A stretch of 64,000 nucleotides of DNA, taken from contig NMRA01000650.1 of NCBI GenBank assembly GCA_002633005.1, positions 82,850-146,849 on the forward strand, written 5' to 3'. Origin of the DNA: Phoronis australis. Its lineage: Eukaryota; Phoronida; Phoronidae. Position 1 is the stretch's first letter; every line of letters starts with the position of its first letter. This document shows, in pieces, positions 11,461 to 24,473 of the stretch. The notes under the pieces were generated by a model that saw only the letters and a program-made list of their open reading frames with translations, was not told the DNA's origin and did no database searches. The position numbers and the translations under genes are program-made.

Positions 11461-13654
11461 AAGAGGGAGACAAGTCACCAAACGAAATCCAATCGGACGT
11501 CCAGTGGCAGCCATTGTTGCTTCATGGACCGTAGAGACATCTAGTGGGCGTGTGTGCACTAAACAAATATGGCAAGACATGACGGCTCCAGTCGGTAAAA
11601 AGCAATGGTGCTTTTTGCATGTCTGCAGCTTTGCAGCAATTAATTGAACATTCGTGACTGATGCGTTTTTGCTTCTCCACTGTTTAAGATCAGATGTTCA
11701 CGATTGAAACAAAGAATGTTTTTGTGTGAAACTGTTGCCAGTCAACCAGGGCTGGACTGGGTGATTTGAACTTAATGTCTTCATTGTTCCCTGCATTTGA
11801 TCCCTTCCATGGAATATTATCGTTAACTGTTTGAATGACTTTGGGAACTACTGATTAGTTTATTCTACGCCCATTGATTGCTTTCTTTCATTTCTTTCTG
11901 CAGTCTTCATACATTCAGATCCAAAAAAGATAATAATATTTACAATTTTTTCTTATTTACTAATTTATCATCGTTATGTTGTCATATTTTTATCCCTTTT
12001 AATTCTGTTTTTATTATTGTTTATTTGTTTTTATTTATTTATTCATTGTTTTTATTTGTTTGCTATTGCTTACATGCTGACTGCAGTTGGTCAATAATCT
12101 TGATATGACCATGACATGGACGTAGTGCATACTAAGTATTAAATGTAGGATTTGGTAACCTGCTTGATAAATTTTCATAGGAATTGTTGAATGAAGTGTT
12201 CTTTTAAAAGCAAAGTGAGCTCTACACCGCGGGGTACTTCGGAAGTACGTCTATTACCTTGGAAACCCATTAACATTCATTGACGATGCCGTTTGTTTAG
12301 ATGTTTCGTTTTGACACGCTTCTTAAAACATCAAGTCAAGAAATTAGGCGTTCTTACTTTGTTTACTTTGAAGTTGGCTTGGCGATGTGGGCTGAATATG
12401 CCTGAACTAAGTGCTAATAGTTGATTTTAAAAAGTGTGAATTGTTTACGAGAGCTGGAACGCATCGTCAAAACTACCCTAACTGAACTGTGTATTCAATT
12501 GGCATCTTACCTGTGGTCATACAAGGCAGGTTTATTAGACTTCAGTCAGAAATTCCATCTCTTGCTTCTTTTCAACTCCTCACCCCTCTTGAATCCAGTT
12601 TCATTCACCACAACCTACCCCAATACGTTACCCAATTCAGATACCATCAGGCACGGATGCTGGGTGTCCATTGAATCAGTCTCAAATAGCAACTCCACTC
12701 TGTTCCCTAAAAGTCCTGCATATTTTGAGCTTTCTACGTTGAATTCTCAATATTATTGAAAATAACTAAGGATCTTTTCATGCAACGCCCCCTTAAGGAC
12801 TAAGTCCCTAAATGTTTTGACTGATTTAAGGAATCGGCTTTTAGTTACAATATTATAAAACGTCATAAGTCAACAGAGGACCTCGTAATGATTGAAGATA
12901 AATGCGAGAAAATATAAAAAACTGTGAGTAAAGAATTTAAAAATACGCAAAAGACTTAAATAACACAGTTGAGCACAGACAAATCCTTTGCCAAAGGTGT
13001 TCAGACCCCCAATTTTCCCTCGATTTTAGTGATGTCAAAGTTGACTTGGGCCACCCTACTTAAAAAAATCTTTGATCGGACCCCCCTTTTTAAAAAATCC
13101 TAGATCTTCCCCTGTTGACACGATATTTGGGAATGTTTCAAGTAACTGAGCACAGTCGTAACGTGTGGGTTTTCGAAACAATTATATAAAAACATTTTGA
13201 GAGTTATTTTTTCAATTATATTTTAAAATAAAGTTTGTGCACTGCAAGTTTAAATAATTAATTGTTAATTAATTGATATTAACACCTGGAATATTAGGAA
13301 AGGAATATATTTCCGCCTCCAATTTTTTGGTTGAGGGGCGCCCCCTCCCCGTTTTTGCTTCTTCATCAGATCCATATTATGTTTATTACTAACCTGAACT
13401 CCATGGACAAATCCTACGTACAGGTACTATACGTGCTCACCCTCCAATCACCTATTTTCACCTGTTTACCTCTGTTTACTGAGTCACTACTTTGATTATG
13501 ATGTATTTACGGTAATTTTTATTACCTTTACTGCACATATTTTCTTGATATACTCCGTTTTGCTTATGTGTATTATCCATTGCACTACTCACGTTTTTTA
13601 ATGATTAGTCTTGTTAACGTCTTTGGGTGGCAATGACTTTGTCTATTTTTTATG
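11461..13654. other. Unannotated stretch
   Basis: AT-rich sequence with no supportable exon or element. Open frames at 11878 and 12421 are low-complexity or unconserved. Confidence 0.5.
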
Positions 13655-14090
13655 TTTTGATGTTCTTTCACGCTTCTTCAAAGTGAAGACAATGAGAACA
13701 AACAATGGTGTGACACACAAAACAAAACAAAATTAATGTTATAAAAACATGGAATGACAAATGAAAGTGAATATTTCTTAACTTCACTTAGTTACGATCA
13801 GTGTATTAAACCACTAACTTTTGTTAAATCCGAGTCTATTTTGTTGGCATTGGTTGTCTCATGGTTATTACTTTTGAGTCTATTGTTAACTCGTTGTTAT
13901 CTTTGTTTATTAGAATCACGGGTGGAAAGGGATATACCTCAGCCCTCAAAGAGGGCAAGGAAGACAAATGTAGGTAAGTTCCGTCATTAAAACCATGGAT
14001 AGAAAAAGGAGGTAAAGGTCAACTGACTATTTCTATTCGCTGTCTATCTTGAACTTCTAAGTTTGACTGTACTGGACATAGAATTATGTG
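13655..14090. repeat. Direct repeat carrying an E-like exon, copy 2
   Basis: Second copy of 11020-11460, with scattered substitutions and small indels. The splice acceptor, exon and donor are all retained, which suggests recent duplication or conserved use. Confidence 0.75.
13914..13973 (+). CDS. E-like exon with basic motif, copy 2
   Basis: A 60-nt phase 1-1 exon between TTTATTAG and GTAAG, encoding (E)SRVERDIPQPSKRARKTNVG. It differs from the 11282 copy at three residues near the start (C to R, K to R, with SRVER for SCVEK). The basic PSKRARK segment is unchanged. The two could be mutually exclusive or tandemly included, since both are length-neutral for frame. Confidence 0.5.
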   Translation, partial: NHGWKGIYLSPQRGQGRQM

Positions 14091-14766
14091 AGAAAAACGA
14101 ACAGCGACCCACTTTTATAAATTTGAAAGTCAGTAACATTGTTAATATTTTTTGATAATATTTTGCACTTTCGAGACATTTCTACATGTACCAACGATAT
14201 TTCACTCATTGGATGATATTCGGCTGCAAAATTGACAGTTGTTACGAAGTATAATATGTTTTGTGTGAGATGGCTTTGCCAAATCATCTATGTTCTGTTT
14301 TGTGTCGTCGTGTATTTCAGAGTCCACAAAATCCCACAGGAATCTCTTTTATATGAGTCGTATCCTCTTAAGAGTCACGAATGTTATTTAGTGGATTTAA
14401 TGCTACAGAAATTGTTCTAAGTAAAATTGTTTCTGAACTGATTAATTTCATCATGTAGTTTTGAGGTGGGAAGAGCACTCTGGTGTTATTACTCCGAGTA
14501 AATTCTCTTGGGCATAATTTTAATTAGGCAGCTTTAACATTTATATCATTGTTGTTTCTTGTGCGGCGCAGCACTGAAGAAAGTGGAGCGCTAAAAACCC
14601 CAGTCCTCCTATGGTGCACCGCGTAATGTGTTTGCTTGTAAATTTTATGATCTCCATTTTTATCCTGCCGTTTTTAGTAAATTTTAAAATTTAAGAGTGA
14701 AGTACGGCTCACAGCAGGCAAAAATGCCCAGAGGGGTGATAAACCCAATGTCACCGATTTGAACCA
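14091..14766. other. Unannotated stretch with a repeat fragment
   Basis: No exon is supported. Around 14566-14632 the words GCGCAGCACTGAAGAAAGTGG and GGTGCACCGCG resemble the palindromic element at 29004-29137, a probable related fragment. Confidence 0.4.
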
Positions 14767-14767
14767 N

Positions 14768-17700
14768 ATCTGGTTATCTTGAAATCACAATTTGTGCGAG
14801 AAAATCAAGAAATTAAAAAAGAGTGTGAATATATCTCAGTTTACTGTAGTTGCCTGCTCTGTCTTCAGCCATGGGTAACATTTCATTACAAACCCGCCCT
14901 CTTTTGTCAGCATTCATTGTCATCTGCTTTAAGGTAACATTTCAGGAATTAGAATTACACTGGTTACAAACAACTTGTAGAACATTCCAAATAAGTTCGT
15001 TGTGGTTTGGTGCATACCATGTGTGTCTGCTGTTTCGTATACTTCGTAAGTTCAACACTTATCACACCGTCTTGATGTTTTGTGGTGGAAATGTTTAGGC
15101 GTACATGAACATATTACTAGTGTCAATCTAATGTTCAGGGTATATAGGGGAGTCTCAGTTAATGGAAATGCAAGTCTTAGCTCAAAGGTAAAAAGCTCAA
15201 CGTAATTATCTTGGCAGTAATCAGATGGATTTAACAGTGACGCGTCGACGCGTTGCTATAGGTTATGGGGCCACTACTGTCGCATTACACCGCTTGGTGG
15301 CAGTCAACAGTCTTCTGAAACTTATTCCAATGCAGACTTGTCCATCTTTTTCGGTAACCAAATGTTCGTCCGGCTATTTGAGAAAAACGAACAGAATCAC
15401 CAGTTTGTTCACAAAGCCGCTGTTTGCATACAATTACCTTGAAAGATAGTGCGTTCAAACAGCCAAACTACTCCACAATTACACTAATCAGGTCAAAAGA
15501 GGATGTCGACTAGCAAATCCCACAATTCCTTAATTTACCGCGAAGTTTCCTGCTTGCAAGCAGTGAATGTTTAGGAAAAGTGAAGGCAGAGCAAAACCTG
15601 GGTTTAAGTGTTAAAAGCTAACATTCATATACCCAGAGCAGGCAAGTGCTAGTCGTAGCCACTTCACGCAACTTAAAGTGTCCAGCCAACCCTGCATGCG
15701 CAAATTATTATTGAAGTTGACGCAGGAAGGAATTAAACCGTGACTCAAAAATACTGAAGACCACCAGAACCACCTAATACTTAAACTTTATTTCAAATCA
15801 AACGACAGTGCCACTCCTGATGTTTAGACTTATATCAGCCTAAAATTTAAATTAGATAAGGAAACACCGACATACTAAATAAAGGAAGGTTCCAGTTGTG
15901 ATTTTAATGACGATACTGTAAAATAATTATAATCCATACAGACCCACATTTTTTCTAATAATTCTGATGTTCTCTGGCTTGTCTGAATTCAATTGCATAG
16001 AATCACTTTTTCCACAAATGGAAAACTCTCAAACAGACGTGGTCCACGCACCATTAGTTTAAAAACTTCCTTTTCAATGACCAAACATGTTTAACACAAT
16101 GAATGAACTTTGGCTGCCAAATAGATTGCCTGTATGAAGCTTATTGCGTTTTGTGAGAAAAGGTCTTGCCAAATTACCCATACATTATTTTTCAGTTCTA
16201 GTGAATTTAAAAATCTCAAAAATTCTCCAGGAGGCTGTTTCCCAGGAATTACTTCAACTTCTCTGTTATAACATGACTAGTATTTTCGTGCAGTTATTCT
16301 TGCAAAAATTGTTCTTGGTAAAGAAATTGTCTATGTTGAGGGATTATGCATGCAGTTTTTTGATGAGGACAGCATTGACGAAATATTTCATTGAGGCTAT
16401 AATTATAATGCTTATGAATTTTCAACTGTTACGGTTAAAAAAGTAATATTTTATATGTTTCTAAGACCACGTGTAGGCATCAAAGATAACGTCTTACAGG
16501 GTGTACGTGATTTTGGCAGCTATGACAATTGTGTTCGTTCTTGTGACTGCAAATTGAGGCCCTGAGTCATTTTTGTGCAGGCACGCCCCTAAATGTAGCC
16601 GTGAGTTTGCTCAATGGTAAGTCTGACACGTGAGTTAAAGCTTGTATAAGTAAACTTGTAGTGAGACCTAACATCATAACGAACATTAACCAATAAAACT
16701 AGTAGAAATACAACGATAAGCGTCGGTACTAAAATATATTAAAATATTCAACACCCTTCGAGCGATGCGCTCTCTGACAAGGGTATGACACAGACTACCG
16801 GAAATGTGTACACCTGTAGATGGATGTAAATAAAATCGCACAGACGACCAAATGATGGTATACAATTGACAGCATTAACAATTCCGGTCATAGTTTTACT
16901 ATTTCAGTAATTTATGTTTTTATCCGTCGATAACTGCACAGCATTCCAGCATCTATTTGATTTAATTATTATTATCAATCAGCAAGCGGTGACCATGACC
17001 CAGGGGAGCACGATCAAATGCCCATTTTTTCATTGAGGTTACGACGGTTTTGTATCAAACAGACGTACACAATAATTTCAAGCAAAATTGCCACCTAATA
17101 TGAAACTCGGACGGATATGTATGGTGAAGATTTATATCTGGAATCCTTTTGATTTTGTGTCAGAAATGTGAATTTTTAAGTTTTGTATTTTGGAATTTGT
17201 GTGATCTTATTATTACTGGACACCTTTTTTCCAGTAAAGCTTGATTTTACATGCGAAACGTGTTCCGTCCATTTCCTTGCTTAAAACAAATAATTTTACT
17301 CCATGTCTGACTTAATTGTTTGTGTTTAATAGTTTTACCCTGTTCCTAAATCTCTCACAACCTAGAACTGCGCAATGTAAATTCCTAAATATCTTTAACT
17401 GCGACAAATTGGCTACGCGACGTAAACTCCGGCACCCTTAAGTATACCTTTAAAATCTGGACAACTTTTCACATACGGTCTTTTTGACTCTCTGTTAGGT
17501 ATATTAGGTATTCCCTATAGGGGGCATCGTTATGTGTGATGGGAGAGTACTAGTTGGTCGGCGAGGGTGTTGAGACAATTCAGTTCACGTCTGCTTATTA
17601 AGCAAGAAGGGCACGCAACAGTTCACTCCTCAGACAACGCTTGAACAATCGGTTGAGATAATAATTGAAATTCCTAAGCCCATATTGGAAGCATATAGAC

Positions 17701-17805
17701 AATGGTGAAGCTAAACATTACAATGTAGAAACACGGTGTCATAATTACATGCACAGCTTCTAACGCCAAGACTAAAGTACCTCTCCGCTAACTTGTCTAT
17801 TACAC
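14768..17805. repeat. Duplicon copy b, bounded by single Ns
   Basis: Nearly identical to 18309-20760 and then to about 22145-22740, skipping the intervening 20760-22145. It starts at the base after the N at 14767 and ends at the N at 17806. Such exact coincidence of duplication borders with assembly gaps suggests a misplaced allelic contig. It contains no supported exon; the frames at 14850, 15225 and 16144 are shared with copy c but show no family resemblance. Confidence 0.7.
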
Positions 17806-19425
17806 NTGTCGGAATTTTACTAAAACTTAACTGCCGCCAGGCTGAAAACTTGTCGGAAACAAATAGTATCCATGGAAACCAAGAGGGGGCGCTTTGAAAA
17901 AAAATAAAGGTGGTCTGGAGTCAGTGGGGCCAGTGTCATATCACAGACAAAATATAAAGAGAATCTGTGACATAGCGTTTATCACCCTCTGCCTGGTCCA
18001 TTCGCGAACACGCTCTTAAGGCCCTCATGACATCGTTGTCATTGACATTTTTGTAGCAAGAAATCAGTCCTAACATTTTCTACGACAACAGGTACACGTA
18101 CATGTATGCATCTAGTGTAAAATCACAATTTTTCGAATACTGGAAAACTATGGTAAATAACAATGGGGATAAATTTCATTACGTTAAGGCGAACGAAGAC
18201 AAGGTGATTTATTTCTCGTTGAAGGCAACGTGTTACCACGTATATACATTACGATCAATTTTCAAATGGTTGTTCCTTTGAAATGACCCTGGTTTAAGAA
18301 AAACAAACAATCTGGTTATCTTGAAATCACAATTTGTGCGAGAAAATCAAGACATTAAAAAAGAGTGTGAATATATCTCAGTTTACTGTAGTTGCCTGCT
18401 CTGTCTTCAGCCATGGGTAACAGTTCATTACAAACCCGCCCTCTTTTGTCAGCATTCATTGTCATCTGCTTTAAGGTAACATTTCAGGAATTAGAATTAC
18501 ACTGGTTACAAACAACTTGTAAAACATTCCTAATAAGTTCGTTGTGGTTTGTTGCATACCATGTGTGTCTGCTGTTTTGTATACTTCGTAAGTTCAACAC
18601 TTATCACACTGTCTTGATATTTTTTAGTGGAAATGCTTAGGCGTACATGAACATATTACTAGTGTTAATCTAATGTTCAGGGTATATAGGGGAGCCTCAG
18701 TTAATGGAAATGCAAGTCTTAGTTCAAAGGTAAAAAGCTCAACGTAATTATCTTGGCAGTAATCAGATGGATTTAACAGTGACGCGTCGACGCGTTGCTA
18801 TAGGTTACGGAGCCACTACTGTCGCATTACACCGCTTGGTGGCACTCAACAGTCTTCTGAAACTGATTTCAATGCAGACTTGTCCATCTTTTACGGTAAC
18901 CAAATGTTCGTCCGGGTATTTGAGTAAAACGAACAGAATCACCAGTTTGTTCACAAAGCCGTTGTTTGCATACAATTACCTTGAAAGATAGTGCGTTCAA
19001 ACAGCCAAACTACTCCACATTACATTAATCAGGTAAAAAGAGGATGTCGACTAGCAAAGTATTTTACAAATCCCACAATTCCTTAATTTACCGCGAAGTT
19101 TCCTGCTTGCAAGCAGTGAATGTTTAGGAAAAGTGAAGGCAGAGCAAAACCTGGGTTTAAGTGTTAAAAGCTAACATTCATATACCCAGAGCAGGCAAGT
19201 GCTAGTCGTAGCCACTTCACGCAACTTAAAGTGTCCAGCCAACCCTGCGTGCCCAAACTATTATTGAAGTTGACGCAGGTAGGAATTAAACCGTGACTCA
19301 AAAATATTGAGGACCACCAGAACCACCTAATACTCAAACTTTATTTCAAATCAAACGACAGTGCCACTCCTGATGTTGAGACTTATATCAGCCTAAAATT
19401 TAAATTAGATAAGGAAACAGCGACA

Positions 19426-19433
19426 TACATGTA
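19426..19433. other. TACATGTA scar (site 4), empty in copy b
   Basis: Reads GACATACATGTACAAAATAAAGG here and GACATACTAAATAAAGG at 15870. The added bases are CATGTA at a TA. Confidence 0.7.
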
Positions 19434-19836
19434 CAAAATAAAGGAAGGTTCCAGTTGTGATTTAGTTACGATACTGTAAAATAATTATAATCCATACAGA
19501 CTCACATTTTTTCGAATAATTTTAATATTCTCTGGCTTGTCTGAACTCAATTGCATAGAATCACTTTTTCCACAAATGGAAAACTCTCAAACAGACGTGG
19601 TCCACGCACCATTAAATTAAACTTCTCTTTCAATGACCAAATATGTTTAACACAATGAATGAACTTTGGCTGGCAAATAGACTGCCTGTATGAAGCATAT
19701 TGCGTTTTGTGAGTAAAGGTCTTGCCAAATTACTCATACATTATTTTTCAGTTCTAGTGAATTTAAAAATCTCAAAAATTCCCCAGGAGGCTGTTTTAAA
19801 GGAATTACTTCAACTTCTCTGGTATAACATGACTAG

Positions 19837-19844
19837 TACATGTA
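19837..19844. other. TACATGTA scar (site 5), empty in copy b
   Basis: Reads GACTAGTACATGTATCTTCG here and GACTAGTATTTTCG at 16275-16288. Confidence 0.75.
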
Positions 19845-20960
19845 TCTTCGTGCAGTTATTCTTGCAAAAATTGTTCTTGGTAAAGAAATTGTCTATGTTG
19901 AGGGATTATGCATGCAGTTTGCTGATGAGGACAGCATTGACGAAATATTTCACTGTGGCTATAATTATAATGCTTATGAATTTTCAACTGTTATGGTTAA
20001 AAAATTAATATTTTATATGTTTCTAAGACCACGTGTAGGCATCAAAGATAACGTCTTACAGGGTGTACGTGATTTTGGCAGCTATGACAGTTGTGTTCGT
20101 TCTTTTGTGACTGCAAATTGAGGCCCTGAGTCATTTTTTTGCAGGCACGCCCCTAAATGTAGTCGTCAATTTGCTCAACGGTAAGTCTGACACTTGAGTG
20201 AAAGCTTGTATAAGTAAAGTTTTACTGAGACCTAACATCATAACGAACATTAATCAATAAAACTAGTAGAAATACATCGATAAGCGTCGGTACTAAAATA
20301 TATTAAAATATTCAACACCCTTCGAGCGATGCGCTCTCTGTCAAGGGTATGACACAGACTATAGGAAATGTGTAGATTGAAGTAAATAAAATCGCACAGA
20401 AGACCAAATGATGGTATACAATAGACAGCATTAACAACACCGGTCATAGTTTTACTATTTCAGTAATTTATGTTTTTATCCGTCGATAACTGCATTGCAT
20501 TCCGCATCTATTTGATTTAATTATTATTAGTAATCAGCAAGCGGTGACCATGACCCAGGGAACCACGATCAAATGCCCATTTTTTCAATGAGGTTACGAC
20601 GGTTTTGTATCAAACAGACGTACACAATAATTTCAAGCAAAATTGACACCTAATATGAAACTCGGAAGGATATGTATGGTGAAGATTTATATCTGGAATC
20701 CTTTCGATTTTGTCTCAGAAATGTGAATTTTTAAGTTTTGTATTTTGGAATTTGTATGATCTTTCTCACACACATCTTGGCTAAAATCATAGCCACTTTT
20801 GCTAAACAACCTCTTTACAAAACATCATTTTAACCGATCTTAAAGAGCAGTAGGTGTTTTTTTACCATTTTTAAGTAAACATGGTTTAGCAAACATTTGG
20901 CAACCTTTGGAACACCAAACAGTGCTCCAGGATATTTTTCTTATTTCTATGCAGAGTTAA

Positions 20961-21094
20961 ATGTTAAACTATGTTAAATGTTAAACTATGTTAAATGTTA
21001 AACTATGTTAAATGTTAAACTATGTTAAATGTTAAACTATGTTAAATGTTAAATTATGTTAAATGTTAAACTATGTTAAATGTTAAACTATGTT
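20961..21094. repeat. 17-bp minisatellite
   Basis: About eight head-to-tail copies of ATGTTAAACTATGTTAA with one visible substitution (AAATTATG). The homogeneity implies recent expansion. It is absent from the paralogous copies. Confidence 0.9.
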
Positions 21095-21657
21095 CGCAAC
21101 ACTTGTTCTCCACAAACTAAACATAAAAATAAACTAAAATAATGCAAATCGTTAAATAATCGCAAATGCATCGGCCAAAAGCATTTTTCTAGAAATGTAT
21201 ATTATAACACAAAATTGCTTCCAACTGACGCAAGATCTCAAAAACCTTCCTAAAACGGATTGCGTTGAAATCTTCTTACTAGTAGCTGAAGAGTCAAACA
21301 TTAAACATGAAATCGGTACATCTGTTTTTGAAATCTCGTTCTTCCTAATGCAGTTCCCAAATTTCATAAGGACCTTGCAGTGAGTGAAGCGCAGTTTTGG
21401 ATAAAAAATACCCGCAGTACTCGGGCCATGTCAAAACACGCATTCAAGGCATTGTATGAGACGGCCAGATGACGTATTGATACATGAAATTGATGACGTG
21501 TCGGAAGAAAGTATTATGTTTAGTTGTGGTTAGGTGTTAAACAACAGGTCTTGCAGGAAATAAAAGCCTCAAAATAGCTAGACTTTGTGCGGAATTGCAT
21601 AATTGATGAATCGAGTGCTCTTTCGGAAAAAATACTACAAAATATGCAAAAATACAT

Positions 21658-21891
21658 ATGGTCAGCAACAAAATGACACTTGCGAAAATATACCACAAAG
21701 TGTCGCTGGTAGATCAGGTGTTACTGCTACTTTGGATGTTAACAAGGCCAGAAATGAGCTCCTGTAACTGCGGGAAGAAAATGGTTCCTTTGAAAGATAA
21801 GTTGAGTATTATAGGAGTTTGTGGTACAGCCAGTCACCTATTCTTAGTGCACGCAGAAGATGCTACCAACCACTGGCACTGGTGGACTTGA
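21658..21891 (+). pseudogene. Decayed coding-like segment, copy 2 of 4
   Basis: Encodes VSLVDQVLLLLWMLTRP and CNCGKKMVPLKDKLS, matching the other copies after a deletion that removes the MPRD..YVS part and a later frame change. Unknown family. Confidence 0.4.
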
Positions 21892-22370
21892 AATTAAATT
21901 AAGAGTGAAAGACTCAACTAAAAGAAAGTGAAAAAAATTATGTACGAGCTAGAAATTTGGTCACTGTATGATGCTGCAACAGAGTTGAGACGCTTTTTAG
22001 GAGTAAAGATACATGCTATTCCGATCAGAAATTGTTCTCTTTGTCTGCGTCTGAAAAAGGGTTAGATTTTTTACCAAAAACACTTGTTGTCTTTCGTTCA
22101 GTTATGATTCTTGCAAATGCCTCACGTGGTAGTGGCCTCTGGCATATTGTTACTGGACACTTTTTCCCAGTAAAGGTTGATTATACATGCGAAACGTGTT
22201 CCGTCCATTTCCTTGCTTAAAACACATAATTTTACTCCATGGCTTAATTGTTTGTGTTTAATATTTTTACCCTGTTCCTAAATCACGAACAACCTAGAGC
22301 TGCGCAATGTAAATTCCCAAATATCTTTAACTGGGACACATTGGCTGCGTGACGTAAACTCCAGCACTCG

Positions 22371-22378
22371 TACATGTA
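22371..22378. other. TACATGTA scar (site 6), empty in copy b
   Basis: Reads CTCGTACATGTAAGTATACC here and CCCTTAAGTATACC near 17440. Confidence 0.7.
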
Positions 22379-23058
22379 AGTATACCTTTAAAATCTGAAC
22401 AACTTTTCACACACGGTCTTTTTGACTCTCTGTTAGGTATGTTAGGTATTCCCTGTAGGGGCAGTGTTATATGTGATGGGAGAGTAATAGTTGGTCGGCG
22501 AGGGTGTTGAGACAATTCAGTTCACGTCTGCTCACTAAGCAAGGACACGCAACAGTTCACTCCTCAGACAACGCTTCGGACAATCAGTTGAGATAATAAT
22601 TGAAATTCCTAAGCCAAGATTGGAAGCATATAGACAATGGTGAAGCTAAACATTACAAAGTAGAAACACAGTGTCATCATTACATGCACCGATTCCAACG
22701 CCCAGACTAAAGTACCTCTCCGCTAACTTGTCTATTACACCTCTCGTAGCCGCCGGACCGACAGAACTGAAATTTGCAATCTTGGACTGAACTACTTCCC
22801 ATTCACCTATTTGAACGACAGGGACGAGATAGCCTAGATAGTTTGATAACCATAACATGATTTGTTTTATTGACCATGTGTATTTTCCACCTGTTTATAT
22901 TTCAGTAACATATATGTTCAGGCTCGACTGTTGACAAACATAATCCACTTATTTTACAAATCATGTCTATTTTACTTTATATTACCTAAGAAAATTTATA
23001 TGAAACTAAAAGCCTCAAAATAACTCAAATTCCCCCAGCACTGGAAAAAATACCAAAT

Positions 23059-23564
23059 GTGGAAAACATGTTGGTTAGCAACAAGATGCCACGTGATAAT
23101 GATGTGTGCTTACTTGGCTCTGAATATGTGTCATACGTGAAACATTTCCATAAAATGTCACCTGTAGAGCAGGCGTTACTTCTAATTCGGATGTTGACAA
23201 GGACAGGACTTGGCTCCTATAACTGCAGGAAGGGATGGTTCCTTTGAGAGATAAATTCATTGAGTATTATAGTAGCTTGTGGCAGCCTTTTGACCTGGAA
23301 ATATGTGTCGATAGCTCACTCATTCTTAGTGCACGGCAGAAGATGCCACCAACCATTGGCAATGGTGACAACGTTAACTCGAAATTACAGGTAAAAACAA
23401 TTGTAAAAGCAAGCAGAAAAGTTGAATACCAGCTAGAAATTGGGTCACTCTCACCTGTTGCAATATGGAGTTGCGACGCTTTTTTTCGAATATCACTTTT
23501 TACTAGACCAACTCCGAAAAGACGAGTGAAAATAAATCTTCTCTATGCGGTGAAATGTAGGTGA
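23059..23564 (+). pseudogene. Decayed coding-like segment, copy 3 of 4
   Basis: The longest version. One frame gives MPRDNDVCLLGSEYVSYVKH, MSPVEQALLLIRMLTR and YNCRK. A one-base deletion in the AAGAGAATGG counterpart (here AAGGGATGG) then shifts to a frame giving VPLRDKFIEYYSSLW and later KVEYQLEIGSLS. It lies about 450 bp upstream of the D exon. Unknown family; probably a lost exon. Confidence 0.45.
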
Positions 23565-24001
23565 GGTAGAATTGCAGATAATACACGCCCCTAGTCTTCA
23601 CCAATTTCACTCACATCCAGGTTGAAAAAAAGAGATGGTCACACTTGTCACCAAGCATAGTGCATGATGAAACCGGTCACGTGACCATGATCTTCATGAT
23701 ACACATTAGCAAGATGATCCTGTGTCAAGCAGACGAGTCATATGGAGAGACTTGTCACATAACTTCAACAAAAGCCTTAGAGAGTGACGTTACATGTTAG
23801 CTCTGAGGATTTCCTGTTGTGTGGGATTGCATGTATGTCATGCACTTTACACAGCATTCATGCGTTACTACGCGAATTTTTTTTTTGCTTATGGACATAA
23901 TTGTATTGAGGCCATTTTAACATTCACGTTTTTAGTCTTTAACTGTAAATTGTATGGTTTCCACTTTTATGTTGCCCTTTGCAGTAAATTGTGTATTTCA
24001 G

Positions 24002-24109
24002 AGCCCGATGTCAGTGGTGACATTGAAACACAGATCTCAAGTATCTGTGTTGATGCAGATGAATTTGAGTATGGCTATGGAAGTGGTCAAAACCAGGGTA
24101 CGATGGCAG
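24002..24109 (+). CDS. D exon: acidic segment upstream of ZU5 (unit 2)
   Basis: A 108-nt exon between GTATTTCAG and GTATGC, phase 1-1, encoding (E)PDVSGDIETQ, then ISSICVDADEFEYGYGSGQN and TMA(G). It is acidic with Tyr/Gly-rich end and no recognised fold, so a linker or interaction segment is likely. The paralogue at 49083-49190 has identical length and phases, with substitutions mostly conservative (ICVDADEFEY versus MCVDADELEY), which supports real coding. The frame is also open upstream into hydrophobic sequence in both copies, but that stretch is a T-rich pre-acceptor tract and is not called. Confidence 0.65.
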
Positions 24110-24410
24110 GTATGCAATTTCTAGTATCTTACCATACCTCTTGAATTGATTGTGTTGTTGCTCTGTCAATCTTCTTCAAAGTGGGTCACATTCAATGAAA
24201 AAACTTGTGATCTAGAAATCAAATTTTGTATTAGAAAAACATGGAATTAAAATGATTTTGAATAGTTTTCGGTTTACTTCACTTACTAGCAGTGACGGCA
24301 GCCAGAGAAAAAAATCGTTCCAAACCTAAGCTTATTTGGTCGGCATTCTTTTTTCACCTGTTTATTGCTTTTGCATTAATAGTAAACTGCTGTTCGGTTG
24401 TTTCCATCAG

Positions 24411-24473
24411 GAATAAAGATTGAAGCAGGAAGTTCAGTTCAGTTCCCATCAGAAAGCGTGACGGAAAAAGAAG
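24411..24473 (+). CDS. E exon upstream of ZU5 (unit 2)
   Basis: A 63-nt phase 1-1 exon between TTCCATCAG and GTAAAG, encoding (G)IKIEAGSSVQFPSESVTEKE(G). The paralogue at 49621 is 18 nt shorter, in frame. It joins in frame to the ZU5 exon at 25559, whose first two bases complete an Ala codon. Its flanks are homologous to those of the E-like exons at 11282 and 13914. No domain of its own. Confidence 0.6.

Larger units (their letters stand above)
18309..24000. repeat. Duplicon copy c
   Basis: The longest copy. Its first part is near-identical to copy b. Its later part (23040-23990) matches 9900-10760 and 48020-49080, ending at the acceptor of the D exon. Within it are a 17-bp minisatellite (20961) and two decayed coding-like segments (21658, 23059). 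Confidence 0.65.

Noticed and set aside
14850-15449. Small open frames repeated at 18392-18991
   Set aside because: They are identical because the block is duplicated, possibly by assembly error. The diverged copies at 7990 and 46384 do not keep the frames.
20961-21094. CRISPR-like regular repeat
   Set aside because: Units are directly adjacent with no spacers, and the context is eukaryotic; it is a minisatellite.
23794-24001. Hydrophobic open frame running into the D exon as a signal anchor
   Set aside because: It coincides with a T-rich pre-acceptor tract, is shifted in the 48900 copy, and the acceptor and phase match the other modules.
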